Shown piece by piece: positions 9,344-18,338 of a stretch of DNA of 64,000 bases. This DNA is from Aquirickettsia sp965229725. GTDB taxonomy: Bacteria > Pseudomonadota > Alphaproteobacteria > Rickettsiales > Midichloriaceae. Under the pieces are notes generated by a model. The model was not told the origin of the DNA, did no database searches, and worked only from the letters and a program-made list of their open reading frames with translations. Numbering within the stretch: position 1 is the first letter of the stretch; the number at the start of each line of letters is the position of its first letter. Both the position numbers and the translations under genes were made by a program. The stretch lies in NCBI GenBank assembly GCA_965229725.1, contig OZ245923.1:1178001-1242000 (forward strand), written 5' to 3'.

Positions 9344-9355
9344 GTTCATTTCAAC
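9344..9355. repeat. 12-bp IS4 target duplication, left copy
   Basis: GTTCATTTCAAC; the second copy is at 10821-10832. Joining the two restores continuous IS256 end sequence. Confidence 0.9.
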
Positions 9356-10820
9356 CATACGCGTCAAGTTAAGCTTGTATGACACTGTATTTCAGGCCTT
9401 GAAGTGTAGATATTCTTTTCTTTCTATACCTATCTTTAATAGCAAATTTTTCCCAAATATTTACTAAACTTTTTATAAATTCTGATACTTCTCTCCTACA
9501 GTTTTTTCGTATCACAAATACCATTTCTCTTGCTCTCTTTTTGAAATTTATCATTGCTTTAACTAAGCTAAATTCTTTATGATTATTCATTTCTGCACAA
9601 TTAGCTATCCCATGAAATATTACTATTGCTATTAATTTTGCATAAAATTCACATAATATTTTCGATTGATTCACTTTACTCTTTACCTTATCAAGGTTTA
9701 TATGACTTTTATATAATTTGAATAATAATTCTATTTGCCACCTTATTTTATATACTTTAAATATATCTTCAAATCCTAGCTCTTCCCCTTTTAGATTGGT
9801 TATGAATACTGACCAATTTAATAATCTTTGATTATTTTTCGACGATTTATATCCATGAGATTTAGCTAATTTATTAGCCTTGCGTCTTCTTGCTTCTGCC
9901 TGTACATCTGATAACTTCAATCCTACCATTCTTACCTTCAACTTTGCTTCTTTACCTAATATTATTTCTTTTTCAAATTTATCTTTATTTTTTATATATT
10001 CTAACAAATCCATTTTTTCGCCTGTTTCTGCATCATATACATTTGTATCTGATTTATATCTTGATATAAAATATCCTTCCTTTGATATTATTTTTTTAAA
10101 AGCTGCTGGTACAAAATATCCTAAATCTGCTATATGCAATTCTTTTTCTTTAATATTTTCTAAATAGTCTCTATAACCCTGATCTGAACTTTTGCCATCT
10201 TTTATATCAATCTGATTTAAAACTTGATTTAAGTAGTCATAACTTACTTGTAATTTTACTCCTGATTTACTCACCTCTTTTTGGTTTGGATAACTTGTTG
10301 CATACCCCTGATACAGACCTTCCATAGTATTTGGTAAACTTATATAGCTACTATCGAGTAATTTAATGCCTGTAAATTTATTCAGCAATTCACATTCTAT
10401 TTTTATTTCATTTTTAAATACTGTAAATGCTTCATTATACATTAATTTCATATACTCAGCTGCCTCTTCTGTAAACCTGAATTCTAGACCTTGTTTTGTT
10501 ATTGATACCTTATCTTCTTGCAATATTTGACATATATTTTCTATACTACTTTTCCCATCTTCTAAATTTCCCAATACTAAACTTTTTAAAAATGAAGAAC
10601 CTCTTATTTTCCTATATCTCTTGATGAACTTTTTTTCTACAGCCTTTGCTTCTGCTTTTTCATTAAAAAATTCATTGAGTATTTTTGATACTTTATCTAT
10701 CTTATTCATGTAAGCTCTCTTTTAGTTTATTCTTATTGAAGAGCTTACCTGTTTTTTATCTCTTTTCCAATCTTTAATCTCCCTTTTATACTACCTTAGC
10801 CTCTTAACTTGACGCGTATG
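9356..10820 (-). mobile_element. IS4-family element (1465 bp)
   Basis: The inverted repeat CATACGCGTCAAGTTAAG lies at both ends, flanked by a perfect 12-bp duplication GTTCATTTCAAC (9344-9355 and 10821-10832). It inserted just upstream of an IS256-type transposase remnant. Confidence 0.93.
9369..10709 (-). CDS. IS4-family transposase, 446 aa
   Basis: This is an intact DDE transposase. The first Asp region is LLDSSYISLP, the second HIADLGYFVPAAF, and the C-terminal YREK signature of the family is visible as YKIRWQIELLFKLYK (Y-2-R-3-E-6-K). A basic N-terminus precedes the catalytic core. The coding region nearly fills the element. Confidence 0.92.
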   Translation of the reverse strand: MNKIDKVSKILNEFFNEKAEAKAVEKKFIKRYRKIRGSSFLKSLVLGNLEDGKSSIENICQILQEDKVSITKQGLEFRFTEEAAEYMKLMYNEAFTVFKNEIKIECELLNKFTGIKLLDSSYISLPNTMEGLYQGYATSYPNQKEVSKSGVKLQVSYDYLNQVLNQIDIKDGKSSDQGYRDYLENIKEKELHIADLGYFVPAAFKKIISKEGYFISRYKSDTNVYDAETGEKMDLLEYIKNKDKFEKEIILGKEAKLKVRMVGLKLSDVQAEARRRKANKLAKSHGYKSSKNNQRLLNWSVFITNLKGEELGFEDIFKVYKIRWQIELLFKLYKSHINLDKVKSKVNQSKILCEFYAKLIAIVIFHGIANCAEMNNHKEFSLVKAMINFKKRAREMVFVIRKNCRREVSEFIKSLVNIWEKFAIKDRYRKKRISTLQGLKYSVIQA

Positions 10821-10832
10821 GTTCATTTCAAC
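10821..10832. repeat. 12-bp IS4 target duplication, right copy
   Basis: GTTCATTTCAAC, identical to 9344-9355. Confidence 0.9.
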
Positions 10833-10853
10833 ACTCTCAATGGGTCTGGCTAA

Positions 10854-12029
10854 TTATATTTTTAAACTTTCTTTAATTCTTGCTGCTGCCTCAGTTACTT
10901 CTTCAATTGATGGAACTAGTGCAAATCTTACAAAATTTTGTCCAGGGTTTAATCCATCAGCTTCATCAGAAATTAACTGACCAGGAGTAACAATAATTCC
11001 CAATGCTACAAGAGCTTTAGAAAATTTTATGCTGTTGAGTCCTTTTGGAGCTTTTTGCCATAAATAAAAGGTTGAATCACCTTTGGGAGCTTCCAATCCA
11101 CACGACGTGAGTGCATCTATCATTATATCACGTTTTTTCTTGTATTCTTCTCTCATTCTTAATACCTCTACTTGGTCATCAAGTGCAAGTGATGCCGCAT
11201 CCTGTATAAAGGATGGAGTGCCGGAATCAATATTGGTTTTTACTTTCTTGAACCCAGAAATTATACGTTCATCTCCTGCTACAAACCCGACTCTGTAGCC
11301 TGTCATATTACTGCGTTTTGAGAGTGAGTAAAAAGTTATTACACCTTCTTTTTGAATTTCCAATAAGCTTATAGGTTTTTCTTTAAAATAAATATCATTG
11401 TAGCAGCCTTCATCAGCTGCAATTATTACATTGAAATGCTTTGCCCAAGAAACTAATACTTGCAACCATTCTTTTGGAGCAGAGGCTCCTGTAGGTGAAT
11501 TTGGATAATTGGTCCAAATAACTTTTGCTTTATGTGCAATACTGTCCGGTATTAATGCAAAATCTATCAAAAAATTATTTTTTTCAAGTAGTGGCGTAAA
11601 GTGTACCTTACCATTTCTAAATTTTGTTCCAGTTTTATAGACCGGATATCCAGGTGTAGGGCAGATCACTATATCTCCTGGATTTATAAATCCTGTTGGA
11701 AAATTAAAAATAGCTTCCTTTGAGCCAATAGTTGATGAAATTTCTGTTTCTGGATTAAGTTCTACATTGTATTCCCTTTTTATGTATTTTGCACAAGCTT
11801 GTCTGTAATTTATGTCACCAATATAACTCGGATAACCAGAGGAAGCTCTATTTCTAGCAAAATTTGAAAGATTATCTATTACAAAATCAGGAGTGGGACT
11901 TTTAGGATCTCCAACTCCGAAATCTATAACTTTTACACCCGCTTTTCTTAAGGAATCAGCTTTTTTATCAATTTCCGCAAATGCGTACTCTCCCATTTCG
12001 CCAATTAATTTTGAGTATTTGATATCCAT
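10854..12029 (-). CDS. dapL: PLP aminotransferase, probably LL-diaminopimelate aminotransferase
   Basis: A fold-type I aminotransferase of 391 aa. The substrate-loop start is FAEIDKKADSLRKAGVKVID followed by FGVGDP, the cofactor region has NYPNSPTG, the PLP lysine is in YSLSKRSNMTGYRVGF, and a C-terminal Arg region is FVRFALVP. Its position as the last gene of a dapB-dapA-dapF operon suggests that it makes LL-diaminopimelate for peptidoglycan and lysine. The direct DapL route (tetrahydrodipicolinate to LL-DAP) fits because no acyl-pathway gene (dapD, dapE) is present here. The alternative is DapC or a general aspartate aminotransferase. The stop codon lies about three bases from an IS256 end. 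Confidence 0.75.
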   Translation of the reverse strand: MDIKYSKLIGEMGEYAFAEIDKKADSLRKAGVKVIDFGVGDPKSPTPDFVIDNLSNFARNRASSGYPSYIGDINYRQACAKYIKREYNVELNPETEISSTIGSKEAIFNFPTGFINPGDIVICPTPGYPVYKTGTKFRNGKVHFTPLLEKNNFLIDFALIPDSIAHKAKVIWTNYPNSPTGASAPKEWLQVLVSWAKHFNVIIAADEGCYNDIYFKEKPISLLEIQKEGVITFYSLSKRSNMTGYRVGFVAGDERIISGFKKVKTNIDSGTPSFIQDAASLALDDQVEVLRMREEYKKKRDIMIDALTSCGLEAPKGDSTFYLWQKAPKGLNSIKFSKALVALGIIVTPGQLISDEADGLNPGQNFVRFALVPSIEEVTEAAARIKESLKI

Positions 12030-12031
12030 GT

Positions 12032-12901
12032 TTATATTTTATTTAAATATTTTTTAGCAAAATCTTTAGCAAAATGACCATATAAGACTCTAGCAACTTC
12101 ACCAGTTAAAAATACTTCTTCATTAGCTATTTCGACTTTGACCTTGCCACCCTTCATATGCACTGTAACATTCTTGTCTACAAAATCAAGTTTATATGCA
12201 ACACAACTTGCTGCGGAGCTACTTGTACCAGATGCCAGTGTGTAGCCGGCTCCTCGTTCCCAAATTTCTATCTTAATATTACTTCTATCTAAAATTTGAA
12301 CAAATTGTACATTTATTTTATTTGGAAATAATGGATGTGTTTCTAGCAATGGCCCTAATTTTTTAGCTAAATCCTTTGTTACATTTTTTTTAATTAATAC
12401 GCAATGTGGATTACCAATATTTACACAATTAATGACTTCTTTTTCACCAAATAAATTGATTTCATGATTAAGCGCTTCTTTGGAATCAATATTCATTGGT
12501 ATTTTTTCGCTTAGAAATGAATATTGTCCCATGGCTACCTTTATCAAATTTGATTTTAAATCAAGGAGTTCAATTCCTACCCTTCCACCTCTTGTATATA
12601 AATCAAATTTGGTTTCTTTTATATAGCCCATATCATAAGCATATAGAGCAAATATTCGTATACCATTGCCACTTTTTTCTGCCTCTGATCCATCAGGGTT
12701 AAAAATTTGAAACGAGAGCTTGCCATCCTTAATTATTGGTCCAAATAAAATTCCATCTGACCCTATTCCCAAATTTCTATGGCATATCAATTTTATGTTC
12801 TCTTTGTTTAATGTTAAATTGAAGTTTAATTTATTAGGATCAATTACAATATAATCATTTCCTAATCCATGATATTTATAAAAATCAACCATTGATTTCA
12901 T
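12032..12901 (-). CDS. dapF: Diaminopimelate epimerase, both active-site Cys replaced by Ser
   Basis: DapF interconverts LL- and meso-diaminopimelate using two cysteines as acid and base. This 289-aa protein keeps the family frame: KYHGLGNDYIVID, NPDGSEAEKSGNGIR, NIGNPHCVL, WERGAGYTLASGTSSSAA. However, the positions that are usually Cys (in CGNG and in ACGT) are Ser in SGNG and ASGT. Either this is a Ser/Ser subgroup with altered chemistry or specificity, or the enzyme is impaired. The start could be the second Met (12892). It overlaps the 3' end of dapA by up to 17 bp, consistent with translational coupling. Confidence 0.85.
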   Translation of the reverse strand: MKSMVDFYKYHGLGNDYIVIDPNKLNFNLTLNKENIKLICHRNLGIGSDGILFGPIIKDGKLSFQIFNPDGSEAEKSGNGIRIFALYAYDMGYIKETKFDLYTRGGRVGIELLDLKSNLIKVAMGQYSFLSEKIPMNIDSKEALNHEINLFGEKEVINCVNIGNPHCVLIKKNVTKDLAKKLGPLLETHPLFPNKINVQFVQILDRSNIKIEIWERGAGYTLASGTSSSAASCVAYKLDFVDKNVTVHMKGGKVKVEIANEEVFLTGEVARVLYGHFAKDFAKKYLNKI

Positions 12902-13768
12902 TATAAGTTTTAATTAGTTTTTGCCTATTACTGTCCTCCAATCGGCATAAAGGCAATCTAAATTCATCTTTAATCTTGCCCATATGAGCTAATAGGGTTT
13001 TTACAGGAATAGGATTACTTGATATAGACAAAAGCTCATTCATGAAATTATATAATTTGTAGTGGCTTTGTTTTGCAGCTTCAAAGTTATTTGTTAAACA
13101 TTGCCAAACAATATTTTTCATCTCTCTTGGAAAAATATTGGATGTTACTGATATCACTCCATGTCCACCTAAAGACATGATAGGATATGTTAAAGCATCG
13201 TCTCCTGATAATACAAAGAAGTCATCATCAACTTGATTGATCACCTCCATTATCTGAGACAAATCACCACTTGCTTCTTTTACACCAATTATGTTTTTGT
13301 GCTGAGATAACCTTAAGAGCGTTTCTGTTTCAAGGTTAACTGCAGTTCTACCTTTGATATTATACAAAATAATTGGGATATTTATTGAATCAGCTATTTG
13401 CTTAAAGTGTTTATACAAACCTTCCTGAGGTGGTTTGTTATAGTATGGATTTACAGAAAGTATAGCATCAGCTCCAAGATCCTGCGCCTGCTTGCTTTTT
13501 TCTATTGCTAATTCAGTGTTATTACTTCCAGCTCCCACTATAATTTTTATTTTACGCTTTGAAATTTTCACTGCAAGGCTTATAATTTTTTCTGCTTCAG
13601 TATCACTAATAACAGGCTTTCTCCAGTAGTTCCTAGTATAACTAATCCATCAACATTTGCCTCAATTTGCTCATCGATTAATTTTTTAAGAGTTATGTAA
13701 TCAACAGATTTATCTTCATTAAATGGTGTTATTAATGCAGTATATAATCCAGAATAATTTTTAGGCAT
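12885..13768 (-). pseudogene. dapA: 4-hydroxy-tetrahydrodipicolinate synthase, single frameshift
   Basis: DapA condenses pyruvate with aspartate semialdehyde. The N-terminal frame (13580-13768) gives YTALITPF and LVILGTTGES, then runs off frame. The C-terminal frame continues with VGAGSNNTELAIE, NPYYNKPPQEGLY, the Tyr of ILYNIKGRT and the Schiff-base Lys of IIGVKEASGD. Restoring one C in the CC following GAAAG (near 13618) rejoins the two frames into 294 aa, the normal length. The break is a one-base deletion in a short C-run, so it may be a true lesion or an assembly error. All catalytic residues survive, which argues for a recent event. Confidence 0.85.
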
Positions 13769-14492
13769 TTAGTAATGCCTCCATATAATTTTCAATACTA
13801 TAAAATCCCTTTTTATTTTTTATCCACTTGGCACAATTTAACGCTCCTTTTGCATATGAGTCCCGTCCTTTAGAGTCATGTGAAATTTTTATATAATCCA
13901 TGGGGCTATCAAATATTACTTCATGTTTACCAATAACGCTTCCACATCTTGAAGAGCTGAAGTGAATTTCATCAGATTTCATTTCTCTATCAACTTTTTC
14001 AGTGATTATTTGTTTTTTACGTGCAATGTTATTAAGTATTATTTGTGCAGTTGTTAGGGCAGTTCCTGAAGGTGAATCCTTCTTTTTATTATGGTGGATT
14101 TCGTGACCCATGACATCATAATTTTCAAATTTATCTATTACCAATGAAGCTTCTTTTATAATCTTCCAAAATATATTAACTCCAATGGCAAAATTAGATG
14201 CATAAATAAATCCAATATTATTGTTAGCTACTAATTTTTGAATCTTCTGAGCGTTGTTGTGCCACCCAGTTGTACCACATACCATATTGACTCCTTTTGA
14301 AGAAATAATTTCAACATTGTCTAAACACGTGGATGGCTCTGTAAACTCTATTGCAATGTCGTCATTTTTAAAATTATGTGATAATAAGTCATCTCGATTA
14401 TCAATTATTTTAGATACAGGGATTTGTGATTTTATAGCCTCCTGCTCAACCATTTTACCCATTTTTCCATAACCAATTATTACTATTTCCAT
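13761..14492 (-). CDS. dapB: 4-hydroxy-tetrahydrodipicolinate reductase
   Basis: DapB reduces the DapA product with NAD(P)H. The 243-aa protein has the N-terminal nucleotide-binding motif IVIIGYGKMGKMV, the VCGTTGW region and the active-site signature HEIHHNKKKDSPSGTA. Its C-terminal hydride-transfer domain is of normal size. It is the first gene of the minus-strand operon dapB-dapA-dapF-aminotransferase and overlaps dapA by 8 bp. Confidence 0.93.
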   Translation of the reverse strand: MEIVIIGYGKMGKMVEQEAIKSQIPVSKIIDNRDDLLSHNFKNDDIAIEFTEPSTCLDNVEIISSKGVNMVCGTTGWHNNAQKIQKLVANNNIGFIYASNFAIGVNIFWKIIKEASLVIDKFENYDVMGHEIHHNKKKDSPSGTALTTAQIILNNIARKKQIITEKVDREMKSDEIHFSSSRCGSVIGKHEVIFDSPMDYIKISHDSKGRDSYAKGALNCAKWIKNKKGFYSIENYMEALLNA

Positions 14493-14624
14493 GTCTACAT
14501 TTTAATTTTATAACGGAAAGGATAACGCTTTTCTTTTTATAATGTCAAGGATATTAAGTGAGGCTCTAGGGCATTGCTAAGTAAATATAGATAATAGAAG
14601 AAAATATAGTTATAGTAGTGGTAT

Positions 14625-14732
14625 ATGGAAAAAAATAAGCAAGTAGAAATATGTTGTTATGCAAGAGATATGGGGGAAAAGAAAAGCTGAGCTTCGTAAA
14701 AGTGGCAGAAATGTTTGGTATAAGCCCATAGG
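14625..14732 (+). pseudogene. Transposase N-terminal remnant (IS630-like?)
   Basis: A short frame with CCYARDMGEKK, then after a frameshift KLSFVKVAEMFGISP, resembles the N-terminal helix-turn-helix of IS630-type transposases (YARDLREKV...GISRRT). It ends where the IS3 element starts at 14733, so the IS3 copy probably inserted into it. Short and broken; low confidence. Confidence 0.3.
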
Positions 14733-14805
14733 TGGTCCTAGATAGTTGGACAGGAGTATAAGGATAAATTCTGATATAAAACAAATAAAAATATCGGAGG
14801 AAGAT

Positions 14806-15110
14806 ATGAGTAAAAAGAAAAAGACAGCGCAGTATTCAAAACAAAAGTAGCGCTATCAGCAATCAGAGAGGAAGAGACGTTGAGCGAGCTATCAGCCAGA
14901 TACGGAATCAATGCAAATATGATCAGCAAGTGGAAGAAACAGGCATTAGATAATATGAACAATGCATTTTCTGGTAAACACGATAAGTCCGAAGTGTCAA
15001 ATGAACATCAAGTAAAACAACTGCATGCAAAAATAGGAGAATTAACAGTTGAAAAGGATTTTTTGCAAGATGTATACGAAAAACTAGGAAAGAATGGAGG
15101 CTTGAGATGA
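14806..15110 (+). pseudogene. IS3-family orfA, frameshifted near its start
   Basis: The ATG at 14806 follows a good ribosome site (ggagg) but hits TAG after 14 codons. The body continues in another frame from a TTG at 14880, with the HTH LSELSARYGINANMISKWKK and the coiled coil ending EKLGKNGGLR. Compared with the intact copy at 56130-56435, one base is missing near 14827. It overlaps orfB by 4 bp, the usual IS3 arrangement for frameshift fusion. Confidence 0.75.
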
Positions 15111-15957
15111 TAAAGAGTAATCAAGATAAATTGAGTATATCTAAGCAATGTCAGTTGCTGCAGGTAGCAAGATCAAGCTGTTATTATAATTCTAAAGGTG
15201 AAAGTGCTGAGAATCTGGAGTTTATGAAGAAGATAGATGAGATTTATATAAAACATCCATTTTATGGTTCTAGACAAATGAGTATGCATTTAAAAAAAGA
15301 GGGGGATTTGCTTATAGATATAAGGTAAGAAGGTTGATGAGAATAATGGGAATAAGTGCCGTGTATCAAAAGCCTAATACTAGTAAAAAGGATAACCAGC
15401 ACAAAATATATCCATATTTATTAAGAGATAAAGTTATTAGTAAAGCGAATGAAGTCTGGTGTACTGATATCACATATATTCCAATGAATAAGGGCTTTAT
15501 GTGTTTGGTGGCTATAATGGATTGGGCTTCTAGAAAAGTGTTGTCATGGAGATTGTCAAATACTCTGGATGTGGTATTTTGCTTGTCTGCTTTAGAAGAA
15601 GAGTTGAGTCTATATGGCAAACCAGATATCTTTAATACAGATCAAGGAGGTCAATTTACCAGTATTAGCTTTACTGACATCTTAAAAAGCCATAATATAA
15701 AAATATCTATGGATGGCAAAGGATGCTGGATGGATAACGTTTTTATAGAAAGATTATGGAGGTCTTTAAAGTATGAATGCATATATCTTCAGGAATTTGA
15801 TAATGTTGTCCAATTAAGAGAAGCTATTGCTAACTGGCTAGAATTTTATAATAACAATAGGCCACATTCAACATTTGCTGAACTTACTCCAGAAGAGGTT
15901 TATTATAGAGGTAATTCTGATGGCTCAAAGCCAAAGAATAACAAGTTTGCAGCTTAA
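15107..15957 (+). pseudogene. IS3-family orfB transposase, single frameshift
   Basis: The first part (15107-15328) holds the HTH_21-like region with YYNSKGESAENLEFMKK and HPFYGSRQMSMHLKKEG. The second (15334-15957) holds the rve integrase core: the Asp of VWCTDITYIPM, the Asp of IFNTDQGGQFTS and the Glu of VFIERLWRSLKYE. One G missing from the G5 run at 15300-15305 explains the break. All DDE residues are intact. Confidence 0.8.
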
Positions 15958-16017
15958 TTTTAACCATGGAATTTATCCTTTAACCAGCTGCATAACTGTC
16001 CAACCAACTAGGACCAT

Positions 16018-16186
16018 TTATATCTTCTTCTTTTTTACTCTTACTCATTATCACTATATTTTCTTCATTGACATAACGAACCTTACCTGAACTATTTTTT
16101 ACTTCAATTATAGTGCATTGTATAGTATAAATTATCTATTGTATTAATAGCTTAAAAAGCCTTAATAATAAAAACACAGATTTTTC
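16018..16186 (-). other. Remnant coding sequence next to IS3 end
   Basis: The minus strand can be read as a fragment containing EVKNSSGKVRYVNEEN and SKSKKEEDIN running into the IS3 end, with no start. The outermost 26 bp also flank the IS3 end remnant at 9112. I cannot name the original gene. Confidence 0.3.
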
Positions 16187-16833
16187 ATGATTTTTGGTTA
16201 TATTAGAGTAAGTACTAAAGAGCAAAGTTTGGATAGTCAAAAAAATTCAATCAGCCGTTACTGTGTAGATCGTAGATTTATTGTTGATGAGTGGTTTGAA
16301 TTAGAAATCTCTTCTCGTCAAACAACTGCTAAAAGACGTATCGATGAACTTTTATCAAGATTAAGTTCTGGCGATGCTATTATTGTCTCAGAGCTGTCGA
16401 GAATTGGTCGCTTTATCAAAGAAACTTTAAACATCATCGATCCGTTGTTAAGAAAAAAGAAGCGAGACTGCTCGTTATTAAGCAAAACCTCGACATTAAT
16501 CCTAAGCAAAAACACGATGTCACTAACAAAATTTTAGTTACTGTTTTCTCTATGCTTGCTGAATTAGAAAGAGATTTCATCTCTGAGAGAACCAAAGAAG
16601 GTCTTCGTGCCAGAGCTGCCAAGGGTATTAAGCTTGGAAAACCTGCAGGCACTTTACAAAAAACTATGTATGATTCTGACAAACAAAGAATCTTTGATCT
16701 CTACAAACTCGGTGTTCCTTTGCATAAAATTATCTCAACGCATCTAGGATACGGCAAATATTTATCTCTCAAAAAATTTATCGATAAAAGATATAGCATT
16801 GATCTTCTGAAAAAACCTTCTGAAAGTCCTTAA
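16187..16833 (+). pseudogene. Serine recombinase (resolvase/invertase), -1 frameshift at A AAA AAG
   Basis: The resolvase-type catalytic domain starts with IFGYIRVSTKEQSLDSQ (nucleophile Ser9) and contains IIVSELSRIGR. The second frame carries VTVFSMLAELERDFISERTK and a C-terminal HTH (LGVPLHKIISTHLGYGK). The frames meet at AGA AAA AAG (16451-16459), which is the canonical -1 slippery heptamer A AAA AAG in the correct phase. A -1 shift there yields a normal 215-aa enzyme. It may be a programmed shift or a one-base indel; I see no obvious downstream stem-loop or upstream Shine-Dalgarno stimulator. Confidence 0.8.
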
Positions 16834-16917
16834 AGTATTGTGCTATGCCAAAAATAAATCATTGAATAACTTTTTTAATCAGGTTACAATGAGTACATGG
16901 TGTTTGGTGGACTTATC

Positions 16918-17259
16918 ATGACAAAAAATACATCCTGCAAAGAAGACTATAATCATGTTTTAGGGTTATTTGAAAAAAAAGAGTTGAAACAGGATTTATC
17001 AAAAGCTGAAATTGCACTTGTATATAAGTATGCACTAGAATTAACTTATTTAGAGAGTTATGCTAATGCAAATAATAAAGAAGATGTTGAAAAGGTATCA
17101 GAATTTTTTAGCTATTTTTGCAATAAGTATGATAACTATTCTTCTCTTCCAGGAGAAGTTCATTTAAGCTTTGATGTTGCATATTTTTCAGATCCAACAT
17201 CATTTATGAGCAGTGCATATGCTGCGTCTACCTGCCTCAATGGTTTTGAGCAACAATAA
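16918..17259 (+). CDS. Small hypothetical protein coupled to the PI-PLC-like gene
   Basis: A soluble, largely helical, acidic protein of 113 aa that I do not recognise. The frame is open from an ATG at 16897, but the ATG at 16918 is an equally good start. Its stop overlaps the next gene's start (TAATG, 1-bp overlap), indicating translational coupling with the PI-PLC-like protein. It could therefore be a chaperone, inhibitor or partner of that protein; this is inferred from position only. Confidence 0.6.
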   Translation: MTKNTSCKEDYNHVLGLFEKKELKQDLSKAEIALVYKYALELTYLESYANANNKEDVEKVSEFFSYFCNKYDNYSSLPGEVHLSFDVAYFSDPTSFMSSAYAASTCLNGFEQQ

Positions 17260-18338
17260 TGTTATATTCTGAAAGCTGTATACCCACATCTCATAATTCT
17301 TTCTCATCTTCTTCGAATGGATTTATATTATGGCCTCAACAACATCTTTCTATTAAAGATCAGTTAAAGATTGGGGTTAGAGGTTTTATGCTTGATATAT
17401 ATTATGTTGATGGTGATATTGTACTTCGTCATACTTCGAAATCAATCCCAGGAGTGACGAAGCCATTAAGTGGTAAGGATATATTATTTTATGATACCTT
17501 TAAAGAATTTATAGATTTTCTTGATAAAAAATCTACAAAGGAAGCAGATTGCTCTACAATCGCTATTTTATTAGAGAGCTATGTATTCAATAAAAAAACA
17601 TACGAAATAATTAATAAAGAGGGATTAGCTGATAAATATTTATATACAATGAATCCAAATTCAGCAAGTTTAGCAGATGTGTGCAACAAAATTGTTCTTT
17701 TTACTAGCCATAGCCGTGATATGGCTCCTGGGGTACATTCACCGAGTCTCTATAAAGAGAATGATTACAAATATTATAGTGATGAATTTTTAGGTTATAG
17801 TACTTTAAACTTTCTTGAATATGAAAAATGTGAAGAAAGAGCCGAAGGAAGAGCTAAATATATCAACCCAGATATAAAGATCTTCTGCTTCAATCATTTT
17901 AGCTCATTATCTGCTTTGCTAACATTAAATATTTGTATAAAACCAATATTGCATCAGCTTACAGAGGTAGTAGATCAAAATTTAGAGTTATTAAATATTG
18001 ATTGTGAGTCAAGACTTGCCAAATTCAATTTTCTTAAACCCATAGATTATGCAAAAAAATCATTTTTGCACTCACATTTAGATCAATGTAAGTCACAAGA
18101 TATTAAAGATAAATTCCACCCTACGCTCATAGCGGTAGATTTTATAGAGAAAGATTCAGATGTTTTTTTATGTTATAAGGATGAGAATTGCTTTGGTGCA
18201 AAATGTGATTTTATTGAAGAAGAAATAACTTATGATTTATATTCAATTATAGGAACAGGTATTATTACTTTGGCTGCTGCGTTACCAATAGGGCGTTGCT
18301 GTCACTTTGGCAATGACCAGCATGACCATATTGACTAA
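17259..18338 (+). CDS. PI-PLC X-domain-like phosphodiesterase, 359 aa
   Basis: The N-terminal 190 residues resemble phosphatidylinositol-specific phospholipase C X domains. The first catalytic His is in PTSHNSF (His12), the barrel strand is QLKIGVRGFMLDIYYVDGDI (Arg41, Asp46), and the second His is in LRHTSK (His58); later comes KIVLFTSHSRD. PI-PLC enzymes cleave phosphoinositides or GPI anchors. No signal peptide is visible; a hydrophobic segment near the C-terminus (IIGTGIITLAAALPIG) could anchor it. In an intracellular bacterium this suggests a host-membrane-directed effector. Many bacterial proteins of this fold have unproven substrates, so the substrate is open. Confidence 0.75.
   Translation: MLYSESCIPTSHNSFSSSSNGFILWPQQHLSIKDQLKIGVRGFMLDIYYVDGDIVLRHTSKSIPGVTKPLSGKDILFYDTFKEFIDFLDKKSTKEADCSTIAILLESYVFNKKTYEIINKEGLADKYLYTMNPNSASLADVCNKIVLFTSHSRDMAPGVHSPSLYKENDYKYYSDEFLGYSTLNFLEYEKCEERAEGRAKYINPDIKIFCFNHFSSLSALLTLNICIKPILHQLTEVVDQNLELLNIDCESRLAKFNFLKPIDYAKKSFLHSHLDQCKSQDIKDKFHPTLIAVDFIEKDSDVFLCYKDENCFGAKCDFIEEEITYDLYSIIGTGIITLAAALPIGRCCHFGNDQHDHID

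Larger units (their letters stand above)
14733..16017 (+). mobile_element. IS3-family element, complete length (1285 bp)
   Basis: Terminal repeats TGGTCCTAGATAGTTGGACA (14733) and, reversed, TGGTCCTAGTTGGTTGGACA (ending 16017) bound orfA and orfB. It is the reference copy for the split element at 3742-7440 and the end remnant at 9087. Both open frames are interrupted, so it is probably not autonomous. No clear 3-4 bp duplication is seen. Confidence 0.88.
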
